DNA of 64,000 nt from Dryomyza anilis (Eukaryota; Arthropoda; Insecta; Diptera; Dryomyzidae): the NCBI GenBank assembly GCA_951804985.1, contig OX638135.1:8998858-9062857 (forward strand). The letters are read 5' to 3'. How positions within the stretch are numbered: position 1 is the stretch's first letter; each line of letters starts with the position of its first letter. The position numbers were made by a program, and so were the translations under genes. Below, one piece after another: positions 24,596 to 35,800 of the stretch. The notes below the pieces were generated by a model that had not been told where the DNA came from, searched no databases, and saw only the letters and a list, made by a program, of their open reading frames with translations.

Positions 24596-24890
24596 CATAC
24601 CAACCTCATCTGCGGCCCGCGAACATGTATTTGCGACATGCGACATGTATTTAATTTAACATGCCATATAAGAAATTAAATTACTAATCTTGGTTAAAAA
24701 CTTATTAATTTATTAAAAAAAATCAATATTTTGTAGATACATTATTTTCCAAAATTTAATGATGAGAATGTGATAAGTTTTTAATATAGGGTTTTAATTT
24801 ATTTTCCTAATTGTCATTTTAAATATTATACATGGTGTTACACAAATGCCATAACAATCATTTTTCGTTTTTTTTTCATCAAGTAATATT
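24596..24890. mobile_element. Left part of split hAT-like element
   Basis: Begins CATACCAACCTCATCTGCGG immediately after TTCTATAG (24588-24595). Its interior (ATTAAATTACTAATCTTGGT and following) matches 60840-61060 in the hAT element in the dsh intron. The same TTCTATAG follows the right part at 53860-53867, a perfect 8-bp duplication. The terminal CAGG appears mutated to CATA on this side. Confidence 0.7.
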
Positions 24891-25036
24891 GTTTTTACAA
24901 GCTTTTATTTAACTTCACTTGTTTGTTAGTTTATCGGGCACAAAAATATCAGATTTAACGCACTTCCTTATATCCGATCGAGTTGAAACTTGAAACGTAT
25001 AGTATTCGAAGTGGCACATATAAAAATAAACATAAA

Positions 25037-25745
25037 CCAGTTGGGAAGGTTAGATTACATAGGAAATTTTAAAGTAGGTGTAATTATGATAGTTAGGATT
25101 ATCAAAATTATAGTCGGTCTAAGCCGACTATAAATACCCTTGAATGGTTACCATTCAAAGTGATATATAGGTCACCAGGGTATACAAATCCTGAAAATAA
25201 CTACAAACATTCAATCGCTGAAGAATTTCCATTCATTTGATACCCACATTTACAAATGGGTAGGTGTACCGAATTTCGATTTTTTTTTTGTGAACCACAA
25301 GTCTTTTCGCCGGAAAACATTATTATCATGTATTTGAGCATGATGTCAATATATATTTGACCAAAAAGTTTACCTAAACACGTATACATAAAAATTGATC
25401 TTTATATGTACATTTTATATGAGGTATTTGAACATAAGTGGTCGGATCATAGGTCACAATGGACCGATACCTACGCACATACAGCGTAGGTATATTAGTA
25501 ATCTAAGTTATAAGTTTCATTTATCTAGCTCTTCAATTTTAAAAGTAGTAGGGATTTCAACAGACAGACGGACAGACAGACAGACAGACAGACGGACAGA
25601 CGGACAGACGGACATCGCTAAATCGACTCAGGAGGTCATGCTGATCAAGAATATATATTCTTTTCCATACCGGAGATGCTTCCTTCTGGGTGTTACAAAC
25701 GGCGTACCAAACTGAATATACCCTTTCAGTCTTAGTGTAGGGTAT
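25037..25745 (+). mobile_element. mini-me/DINE-like family B copy 2
   Basis: Runs from CAGTTGGGAAGGTTAGATTA to TTAGTGTAGGGTATA. It has an expanded GACAGACGGACAGAC tract (25562-25612). Very similar to the copy at 26310-27002. Confidence 0.85.
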
Positions 25746-25957
25746 ACAAATAAAGTTCGCTAAAGCTATTTTTGGGCCGTGTGAGGCCTGTTCTATACCT
25801 TGAAAGTTGAAATTTGGAATATGTAATGTTTTAGACACGGGGAAAAATATGGCAAACTCATAACTTTATAATTTTGTCCTCCAGAGGGTGCATTTACTAT
25901 TAATGGACTCTCTGAAATGCGTTCTTAACCTATAAAATTTAAATTTAAAACATGTAT

Positions 25958-27613
25958 ACACGAATAGAAAAGATTTGTTTGAATATGTTTGAATGTAATT
26001 CTAACGTAATTCGAAATCACCAAATAAATATTAGGAGTAAAATCTAATTACGTTATAATTGAATTGTATAATTATCTTGTTCAGATTGAAATATTATTAT
26101 ATGATATTTAGACATAAATTGATTTATCGCGGATTTACATGAATTTACTATATTAATGTTTCTGTAGAAATATATATTTTTCATCAGATATTAATATATG
26201 TATGTTTGATATTTCCGCTATTTAACACACACAACGTCAATAATAGGTTCTTTGAATTATATGTATTTGGTTATTCGTGATTGTTACTGGGTGACAACGA
26301 ATATAAAAACCAGTTGGGAAGGTTAGATCACATGGGAAATTTTAAAGTAGGTGTAATTATGATAGTTAGGTTTATCAAAATTATAGTCGGTCTAAGCCGA
26401 CTATAAATACCCTACACATATGTGTGGTTACCATTCAAAGTGATATATAGGTCACCAGGGTATACGAATCCTGAAAATAACTACAAACATTCAATCGCTG
26501 AAGAATTTCCATTCGTTTGATACCCATATTTACAAATGGGTAGGTGTACCGAATTTCGATTTTTTTTTTTTTGTGAACCACAAGTCTTTTTGCCGGAAAA
26601 CATTATTATAATGTATTTGAGCATGATATCAATATATATTTGACCAAAAAAGTTTACCTAAGCACGTATACATAAAAATTGATCTTTATATGTACATTTT
26701 ATATGAGGTATTTGAACATAAGTGGTCGGATCATAGGTCACAATGGACCGATACCTACGCACATACAGCGTAGGTATATTAGTAATCTAAGTTATAAGTT
26801 TCATTTATCTAGCTCTTCAATTTTAAAAGTAGTAGGGATTTCAACAGACAGACAGACGGACAGACGGACATCGCTAAATCGACTCAGGAGGTCATGCTGA
26901 TCAAGAATATATATACTTTTCCATACCGGAGATGCTTCCTTCTGGGTATTACAAACGGCGTACCAAACTGAATATACCCTTTCACTCTTAGTGTAGGGTA
27001 TAATAATATCATAATTTTGATTATATGTATGTTTGGCATTACGATATCACAATTAAATAACAACGCTGCCTACTATTAGCACTCAGTAACACTCACATTT
27101 TCATATAGTTCAAAAATTCTTTTTGGTAGAAGAATTTGTTTAAGTACCGCCAATTACTGTTAATACCAGATAGTGGCTGTTTGTGAAATATCCAATTAAT
27201 CCGTAATTCACTGTACTCAAAATAGGAACAATAGATAAATAAAATATGTGTAATAAAAAAAAATAAAAGTTTAAGTTTATAATTATATAATATAAATAAA
27301 AAAGGGAAAAATAAATGTTGAGTAAAGAAGTTATTAGCACTAAATTTACATTTTTAAAATTATATCTAAATGTAAACATAAATATGTTTACATGTAAATA
27401 AAATGTTTTTCACATTCAATATATATATGTTTGTAAGAACGCCGAAAATTATTCATTCTGAACATAAGTATGTTTGAAAGAAAACAAAAATATGTTTGAC
27501 TGCTATTATAATAATGTTTGGCAATGAAATAATACTTTTGTTTGGATAAAGCTCCAAAGATATATGTAACCCTGCAAAATTATGTTTGGGAGAGCCCTTT
27601 TTTTGCAGCGTGT
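25958..27613 (-). mobile_element. Element D copy 2, containing a mini-me copy
   Basis: Reverse-oriented relative of 14652-16394. It starts ACACGAATAGAAAAG and ends TTTTTTTGCAGCGTGT, with AAATATGTTTACATGTAAAT motifs inside. It is flanked by similar direct repeats (GGGGAAAAATATGGCAAACT at about 25840 and GGGGAAAAATTTGGCAAACT at about 27628), so it may have inserted within, or between, copies of another repeat. Confidence 0.65.
26310..27002 (+). mobile_element. mini-me/DINE-like family B copy 3, nested in element D
   Basis: Same landmarks as the other family B copies, with a shorter GACAGACAGACGGACAGAC tract. It interrupts element D at nearly the same internal point as the family A copy in element D copy 1, but in the opposite orientation relative to D. 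Confidence 0.85.
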
Positions 27614-28189
27614 AGTATTGGCGACGGGGAAAAATTTGGCAAACTCAGAACTTCTTTTTTCGCTAGAGGGCACACTAATTACACTGTGCTACAAATTCCA
27701 AAAAAAATGCCGTATACAAAAATCCACACCTATATTTTTGGATAGGTACGGAAAGTCACTGAATATGCTCATTTACAGAATGTCTATATCACTTCGAGTT
27801 TTTTTAATTTGCACTTCTGTGTGCAAATTCGCATTTTCCTACCTTCAGTTACTTATGTAATTAAAACTCAGCATCTACGAAAGTTATTTTAAAAGTGTTT
27901 AACTTTTTGAAAAACCAACACATATAGCTTACCAAAACTTTTTATTTTATTAAAATAGGTTTAAAAAGACCTGAGTTATAGGTCATTACTCGACAAAACA
28001 ATTAAAATTTAAATGCATTTTTCAATTTTGAAAAATCGTTAAAAAATCATTTTGCAAGTTAATCTACTCATTTTAACAGTTATTAAAAGTAAATTCAATT
28101 ACCTTATCAGATCTTTTAGATTTATGAAAATTCAACAAGAAACAACAAAGTTATAATCGATTAAATCATTCTCCTTTTAATAATAAAAT
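27614..28189. other. AT-rich sequence, no gene seen
   Basis: The two overlapping ORFs here lack any recognised motif. The sequence resembles repeat flank (GCTAGAGGGCACACTAATTA) rather than gene. Confidence 0.4.
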
Positions 28190-28690
28190 GTTTTAACCGA
28201 CACTATATTTACCAAATCAAGTCAACTATGAGATTTAAAGCTCTTGGATTTTGGTTAAATTTTATTATGCAAGGGTCAATTGAAATGTTTAGGTCAATTA
28301 TTTTTTAATTTATTCAGACAACTTTATCCTTTTTTTCAGATTTTTCAAAAGAGTCCTTTTTAAGGACATACAATTTGAAGTGCAATTGTCCAGTAAAAGG
28401 AGATATAAATTAAATTTTTCAAAAGCATATTTTATTAGCTTTAAAATGACACCTCGACGGGGTTTATAGCATATCTCGATATTTTAATATGAACAACCAA
28501 CAAAAGTGTTTTTTTGTCCATTTTTTGTAACTTTAGATCACTGTATCTCAGGATAAAGTTATCCGAAAAAATTAAAAAATAATTGACCAAAACATTTCAA
28601 TTAACCCTTGCATAATAAAATTTAACCAAAATCCAAGAGCTTTAAATCTCATAGTTGACTTGAATTGGTAAATATATTGAATTGGTATAT
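28190..28690. mobile_element. Foldback repeat related to the 10.3-kb TIR element
   Basis: ATCAAGTCAACTATGAGATT and the next 85 bp (about 28205-28300) occur as the reverse complement at about 28585-28675 (AAATCTCATAGTTGACTTGA). The centre holds GAGTCCTTTTTAAGGACATA and ATATGAACAACCAA, shared with 10905-11100. Family relationship is inferred from these shared blocks. Confidence 0.65.
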
Positions 28691-28859
28691 ATATAAAACT
28701 TTTGCAATGGGCACATAATCAATTAAGGCTCGACATTGGATCATGCTATTCTATGGTCATTGAAACAGTTTTATCAAAATCCATGTTTTTTTTTCAATAA
28801 ATAATTCCAGTGCCCATATAATGACTATAAAAGTAAAAAAATAAATCTAATAAAAAAAC

Positions 28860-29985
28860 TTCTTAAAAAAAAAATCTTTTAAAAATATCTGTACTAAAAA
28901 ATCAAAAATAAATTTATGAAGAATATAAAATATATATCTATAGTAGGTATGTATATTTATAATGGATACATATTAATATACGAAATAAATGATATTAAAT
29001 TATATTCAAATTGTATTATTTAGATATAAATTTTCAATAAATTTTAAAATTTACTAAGAGGTTTGTAAATACAAAAATAAAAGCGTGCGGCGAAAATATT
29101 AAAAATTACCAGCATATTACATTCGTAAATATGTAGCCTAAATATGAATTTTAGCTATCAAAGGAATACAATTATGATCATATTTATATATATCTTATAG
29201 AATTAGAATTTTTTATACTTTATATCTCGCAATCGCTATGCACACTATAACTATTCACGCAAAATTGACAATATAGGCAAGATTGTATAGGAGATACCAC
29301 GTCCCTTTGTCCATTGACACCCAGATTCTACATGTTCATTATAATGTAAAATATGAGCTTTTACTTCAATTTTCAAAATATGTACTACTTTTTAAGTCAA
29401 GAGTTATAGCATTTTAAAAGGTTTGCTTATTTGACAGGTGCCACACACCTGTGTGCAATTACGGCCCTTTCTGGTAAGAAGATTTAAATTAAGTACATAA
29501 ATAAATATATATTCTAATAAATAAATATTTCTAATTAAAAGTTCAGTTTTTCCAGATTACTCTGAGGTAAAAACATAACACATGCCAATAAAATATCATT
29601 GGGCTTCCGATATCAGCACTGCAAACAAAACTCATAGATACTTCCATACACATTTACCCCTACTCCAAAATTATATTGGAAACTATTGCAAAGTTGAATT
29701 GAATTGCAAAGTTTATTAGTGCTAGAGTTGGACTATAATATTCAATAATTTTGCCGCACTCTTTTATTTTTGTATTAGCAAACCTCTTAGTAAATTTTAT
29801 TGCTTATACACATATATCTAAATAATATAAATTGAATAAAATTTAATTTAATTTATTTCGTATATTAATATTATTCATTATAAATATATTTGTCGTAAAT
29901 TTATTTTTAATTTTAATTTTAAAGCTTGTTTTTTTTAAAGTTTTTTTTTATTAGTTTTTTTTATGTTAGATGTTTTTATTGTAGA
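28860..29985. mobile_element. Foldback element with arms of about 200 bp
   Basis: TTTACTAAGAGGTTTGTAAA (29050-29069) and about 150 bp outside it, including TTAATATACGAAATAAATGA, are mirrored at about 29745-29930 (GCAAACCTCTTAGTAAATTT and TATTTCGTATATTAATA). The centre (29090-29560) is also found at 40918-41430. The right outer sequence (AAATTTATTTTTAATTTT) recurs near 52450. No protein-coding capacity. Confidence 0.7.
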
Positions 29986-29999
29986 TGTTCTTTAAACAA

Positions 30000-31774
30000 C
30001 CCAACTCATAGAATAATGTTGGGTATTCTTTTTCAATGTTGACCCCAGAACCATTTATGTTCAACTTGTGCACTCTACTTATGAACTTAAGTTTTTCACA
30101 AGTATGCAAACATTACAACGAGCTTTTCAAATATTTAACGATATACATTTTGGTTTTGTACTCGTTGTTTTGATGTTTTAGCCTTAGCCAACACATGCCT
30201 ATAACATTTAATCTTCCACCAGCTGGTCCCGTGATTATTTTATCTGATTTTAGCAGTGAGACTTCACAGAATTTTTCCGAATATACATTTTTAGGCAGCA
30301 CATTAACCGGTGCACCCGTGTCGATCAAAATTGTTATTTTTGTATTTTTTACATTTATGCTTTTGCACCACCTTTTGTCTCGGTCACTCACACAAATCAT
30401 GCAAAAATACAAAGTCTCTGTCTCACTGTTCTCTTCTGCTATAAAGTTGTGCATTCTCTCACTTTTGCACACTCTCTAAAAATGTCCAAGTTTTTGACAC
30501 TTGTTCCATTTTTTTCCTCTTGCAGGACAGCGAAATTTACCATACATCTTTCCACCACACTTCTCACACTTTTGAAAAACTTCTTTACCAGTTCTCTTCA
30601 TCTCTTTTTGATTAGATTTACTTATAATTTTATTTATTGAAGATTGTGGTGGACAAGTACCATTTTCTTGCGCCAATTCAGTTTGCTGTCGTCTCACATT
30701 ATCTTGCGTACGAACTTCATTTATTGCATTTTGTAGAGTTAATTGTGACTCGCACTGCAATTGGTCTAGACAGCCTTTTGTCTCGAATTCGCACGACTAT
30801 TTGGTACCGAATCATTTCGTCTCTTAAATCACCGTAGTTGCAATTTATGGCCAATGTATGAAGTGAGTTTATGAACTCTTCCACTAGCTCTCCTTCCTGC
30901 TGTCATCGCCTGTTGAATTTTGCTCGCTCGAAAATCACATTATACCTAACCTCGAAATATTTTTCAAACGCTGACGTAACTGAATCATATTTGTGTTTTT
31001 CCTCGTCGGTTAACGTTAGAGTCATGAATATATCGTCCGCTTGCTCGCCCATTAAATATATTAAGGAATTTATTTGTTCATCCTCTGTCTGTTTATTAAG
31101 ACACGATACCAATCAAAACGACGCAACCACTTTGGCCAGATCGACGGAGCTGCGAAATCAAATTATATTTATTTGTCATATTTAATTAAACTTTTTTATT
31201 TATTTTTCCCGAACTCGGATGTAGTCTAATTTAAAATTTTCTTTCTAGCACCTCTGCAACCATGCAACGTTATTAAATGACATTTGTGTTCGTTAGCTGA
31301 CAATTGAAGACTGTCGTTTATTCAATGTTCGACACTACATGTTAATTATGTATTCGGCTACCGATAATTACAGTTATCTTAAATACAGGGTACAACAAAC
31401 CAGTGACGCGATAAATTAAATGTCAACAAGAAAATTTTAATTTTTTCTCCATTGTGCGTTGTAAAAATTTGGTAAGTATTGAATTTTCTTATAAATATAT
31501 TAAAATTCATTTTGTTTACAGATGCCGATGTGTTAATGCATATAGCCCGTAATGCAATGTATTGTTGCATCTGTATATTAGGGTACTAAACAAATGTGCC
31601 AGAAATCTAAAGTCATACGAGAGACAATATTTACATTTTCCATCGTAACACACCCATATTCATGTTTCGCGAAATAAAAATTGGCGCACCGACCAACTCA
31701 TTGTTTGCAGCCGTGTCAGTCAAGGACTCTAGGCCACCGGGCCAGAGAATGGAGATCTGGCACACTAGAATTGC
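30000..31774 (-). pseudogene. Ty3/gypsy gag-pro fragment, copy 1 (second gypsy family)
   Basis: Minus-strand pieces in order are: gag core with EQADDIFMTLTLTDEEKHKY and FEVRYNVIFERAKFNRR (30903-31112), a further gag segment across a frameshift, a degenerate zinc-knuckle (KCEKCGGKMYGK and NKCQKLGHF, about 30480-30580), and a retropepsin-like domain with ILIDTGAPVNVL (30113-30472). The gag type resembles K02A2.6-like insect gypsy elements. 31190-31400 may be LTR or leader. The element stops after protease, with no reverse transcriptase or integrase, and the frames are broken. A second copy of 30535-31774 lies at 35801-38082. Confidence 0.75.
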
Positions 31775-32065
31775 GTCTGAGTAGCGTCTGAGCAATAATG
31801 GGGGACGGACGTGTCGCGCCGACCTCATATATTTATAATTTTCCGTCGTTTCGTCCGTCGTCTAAGTTTTGTTAAACATAAATCGTGCTTAGTGTCGTCT
31901 AGTGCCGTCAATAATAACAATAATAATACAGCAAAAAAAAAAACACATTTCAAATTAAAATTAAAATAAATGAAGTGCTTCGCCCAATATTAAAAAGCAA
32001 TAAAAACAGAAAAATAATAACTCACTCTCGCAACACAAAAAAAAATAGAACAAAAATAAATAAAA

Positions 32066-32855
32066 CGAGTTGGGAAAGTTAGGTCACATGGGTAAGTTCG
32101 GTCACATGGGGCGGATTTTTATAGTCGGTCGGGCCCGACTATGGAATACCCTACACCTTTGGTGGGAATGCTTACCCTCAGAAAATTATTCATATATCAG
32201 AAATTTACGTCTTATATCCCCATAAATTAAAAATTTATATAAAGTATAAAAAACTTAAAAAAAAAATTGAAAAATATAATTGGGCGGACCACGCCTATAT
32301 TTAAAATTTTGAAAGGCTAATATTTCATAGATTTGATTTTAATAATTTACGGATCAATTTTCGACTATGAAAACCCGGGAAATAATGAAAAAAAAATGTG
32401 GGCGGATCACGCCCATTTTTGGACCACATATTTTTAGACGAATTCTAACAATACGTTTTAAATTTTATAACTATACCTTGAATACTTTTCGAGTTATTAG
32501 TTCCGAAAGAGTTATATAAAAGTGACTTGTATGGGAGGTGGGCGTGTCCGTTGACCGATTTGGCTCATTTTCAAACTCAGTTCCTACTTTTGGCTAAAAT
32601 ATATTGAGACGAAATTTCATCGCATTCTGATCAGTATTTCTCAAGTTATTCTGTATTCGGACAGCAAGACAGCAAGACAGCAAGACAGCAAGACGGACAG
32701 ACAGACAGACAGACAGACGGACATGGCTAAACGGACTCGGGTAGTGATGCTGATCAAGAATATATATACTTTTCCATACCGGACACGCCTCCTAAGGGGC
32801 GTTACAATATATGCACAAAGTTAATATACCCTGTACCTCATAGGTGTAGGGTATA
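32066..32855 (+). mobile_element. mini-me/DINE-like family A copy 5 (full-length reference)
   Basis: The most complete family A copy here: GAGTTGGGAAAGTTAGGTCA at the start, GGTCGGGCCCGACTATGGAA palindrome, GACAGCAAGACAGCAAGACA tract passing into GACAGACAGACAGAC, core GCTGATCAAGAATATATATA, and CATAGGTGTAGGGTATAA at the end. Confidence 0.88.
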
Positions 32856-33137
32856 AAAAAAAAACAGTTTCACCCACGCACTGCCGCTTCATTTTGCAAT
32901 TGTCAACGCAAGGGGCTTCTTTATGCTCTTTGCCGCAACTGCATATACTTGTTTTTTCGTATTCTGTCCCTCCCCTTTCTTACTCCAAGCTACTAGCGTG
33001 CGCACCTGAGGCTGCGTAATCTGTGCCGTGGTAAGGCATAACACTCACCACGGCTTAGCTTGCGCTCTCAACTGTTTGTTTCATCTGCCGCACGCTGCTA
33101 GTATATTTGTATGTTTTGAATTTGCACAGTGGCACAA

Positions 33138-35722
33138 ATGTCGCAAAACTTTCGTATAGATTTTTGCAACATTCGTGGGCTGAGGGCAATTTTTTCTCGG
33201 TATATGCGTATGTGTCCATCCATAGGCCACAAATAATGGCACTAGGTGAGACCCAGGTTAATGAGGGTGAAGATCCACTGGATTTTCATATACCTGGTTA
33301 TCACCTATTGCCATTATTCTCTGCCCATAGGGGTCTTGCTCTTTTTATTCGGAGTGACGTTGCGTATCAACTGCAGCAACAACATAATGTGTCGGATAGC
33401 GATTTTAATACTATTTGGGTTAAATTCAAAATCCAAACACACATCATGCACTTGTGCTTTCTTTATAGGAGTCCGAATTTAGATAGGGTTTCCACCTGTT
33501 ATAAGCTGGATGCCTTATCTGATTCGATCTCAAATATATTGGAGCAATTTCCAGGCAGTCGAATTGTTGTTGCCGGCGATTTTAATGTGCACAACGACAC
33601 TTGGTTGAGCCACTCGGGTCTATCAACACAGGAGGGTTGTTATGTTGAGCTTTTTGCCGAGTGCAACCAACTCACTCAAATGGTGAAGGAGCTGACGTAT
33701 ATTCCACGCGGCGGCGGGCAAAGCCCAAAAGTCCTAGACCTTTTTCTGACTTCACATCATGAAAAATATGATGTAAAAGTCCTTGCACCTCTTGGTAATT
33801 CCGACCACTGTACTGTTTCCGCTGAGTTTTCGTATTCTAGTTTACGCGCCTCTTCGATTAAAGCCCCGAAGAGGACTGTATGGCTTTACGAAAAAGCAAA
33901 TTGGGTTGCGTTAAATGATTTTTTTCGCAACTTTAATTGGAAATTGTGTTTCGCTGACAGAGACATAAATGCTGCGGCTTTAATGGTACAAAATATTATT
34001 TTATTAGATATGCGGTCCTTCATACCTTCTAAAAAAATTAGCATTAAACCCAAGGACCACTCATGGTTTAATGAGACTTGCAGGATTGCAGTCAGGTCGA
34101 AAGGTGAAGCCTTTCAGACTTGGCGTTCTAACAAGAATGCTGATACTGAAAGACTCCGTATACAGTTTCTTCACGAACAAAACGCGCGCAAAAAGGTCCT
34201 ACTCTATCACAGGGGTAGTAAAAAAGCCTCTGGGCCAGATGACATATCTGCCCATGTTTTGAAGAAGTGCGCGTCAACGCTGGCTTGTCCGTTGCGTAAC
34301 CTCTTCAACATCTCCTACACGACAGGAGTTTTTCCATCTTGTTGGAAGGTTGCCAATGTCCAGCCAGTTCCGAAAAAGGGCGAGGCCACGAACCCTGCCA
34401 ATTACCGATTCATTGCAATATGCTCTGCTCTGGAGAGCGTAATTAACTTCCACTTTGTGAACTATCTTGAGCACAACGAATTGCTCAGTGACCGACAATA
34501 CGGTTTCCGTAGGATCCACAGGTGACTTGATGGCGGTCCTCTCCGAAAAGTGGAATAATTGTGTTCACCTTTTCGGGGAGAGCTAGGCTGTTGGACTTGA
34601 TATTTCCAAGGCTTTTGATCGAGTGTGGCATAAAGCTCTCGTTTCAAAACTAATTGCATATGGTGTCGGTGAATCTTTTACTCGATGGATATCGAGTTTT
34701 CTCCAGGGTCGTTCAATACGAGTTGCGATGGATGGTGTTCTTTCGGAACAACATTTCATCAATTCTGGAGTTCCGCAGGGTTCCGTCCTATCCCCGTCCC
34801 TGTTTCTGGTATTTATCAATGACCTTCTGTCATTGATCCAGAACCCAACCATTCCTTTACAGATGATAGCAACATTTGTCATTCATACTCGTTCAAAAAG
34901 CGCCCAACCTCTTTGGAGATTGAGAGTACAAGACGCACTATGAATGACATACTCAATAATGACCTTAAAACAATCTCCGAGTGGGGTCTTGCAAATAGAG
35001 TTGATTTTAATGCACGCAAGACCCAATTTTGTCTGTTATCTCACAAAAGAATGGATTCAACCCTACCTCCTCTTAATATGGGTGCTGTGGATATTGCAGA
35101 GTCAGCTGCTCTTGACGTTCTGGGCATATCAATTCAATGTGATCTCCGTTGGAATGATCACATATTTGACGTGTCGAAAGAGGCGGCCAAGTGCCTCGGT
35201 TTTTTTAAAACGGTGTAAGACATACGTCACTCCTGCTGACTTGCGCACTGTCTACACCACCTATATTCGGCCTAAGATGGAATACAATTCGCACATATGG
35301 GCAGGGGCTTCAAAATCTTCTTTGGAGTTCCTGGATCGAATCCAACAACGTGCAATATATTTAATAGGGGATGAAAATATTTCATCCTCTATTGGTTCTC
35401 TTGAGCACCGAAGGACCGTAGGGTGTGTAAGCCTGTTTTATAGGTATTACAATGGTAAGTGTTCGAGGGAAATACATGGCCTGATTCCACCTCTCGTGTG
35501 TCCTCTCGTTCTACTCGGGCATCGAACCAAGCCCACCCCTTCGTAGATCACTCGGCTCTCAACAGAACCACGCATTACCGTGAGAATTCGTTCTTCAGTC
35601 GCACGATACGTTTGTGGAACAATCTCCCTGCGTCTGTTTTTCCCGACATTTTTGATATTGGCAAGTTCAAAACAAACATTCACCGACACTACTCTATCTT
35701 TCCTCCCTCCTCTTACCTATAA
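33138..35722 (+). pseudogene. LINE 1 ORF2: endonuclease and reverse transcriptase, frameshifted
   Basis: The start at 33138 gives MSQNFRIDFCNIRGLRA. A frameshift in the T-run near 33190 then leads into the main frame (to 34525). An APE-type endonuclease is recognisable by ALGETQVNEGED, VVAGDFNVHNDTW and GNSDHCTV. The reverse transcriptase has KASGPDDISAHVLKKC, VPKKGEATNPANYR, then a frameshift near 34513, a stop near 34584, LDISKAFDRVWHKAL, SGVPQGSVLSPSLFLVFIND, another frameshift just before an FTDD motif (FADD variant, about 34860-34870), and a C-terminal domain ending at 35722 (ENSFFSRTIRLWNNLPASVF). The best clade guess is the Jockey/CR1 group. The element cannot move on its own. Confidence 0.85.
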
Positions 35723-35800
35723 TCCTTTCATAGATCAACACTATGCATTGCATGAATAGGGAGCATCCCCCGAGCGTTGGTCAACTTGTAAAAAAAAAAA

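Larger units (their letters stand above)
31775..35800 (+). mobile_element. LINE 1 (Jockey/CR1-like), broken, with mini-me in its 5' region
   Basis: A poly-A tail (35790-35800) follows the reverse-transcriptase reading frame. Sequence upstream (31775-32065 and 32856-33137) is probably 5' UTR or ORF1 relic, interrupted by the mini-me copy at 32066-32855. The left boundary is where similarity between the two flanking gypsy copies stops, so it is a good estimate of the 5' end. Normal TSDs are absent because the two flanks belong to different points of the duplicated gypsy fragment. Confidence 0.75.
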
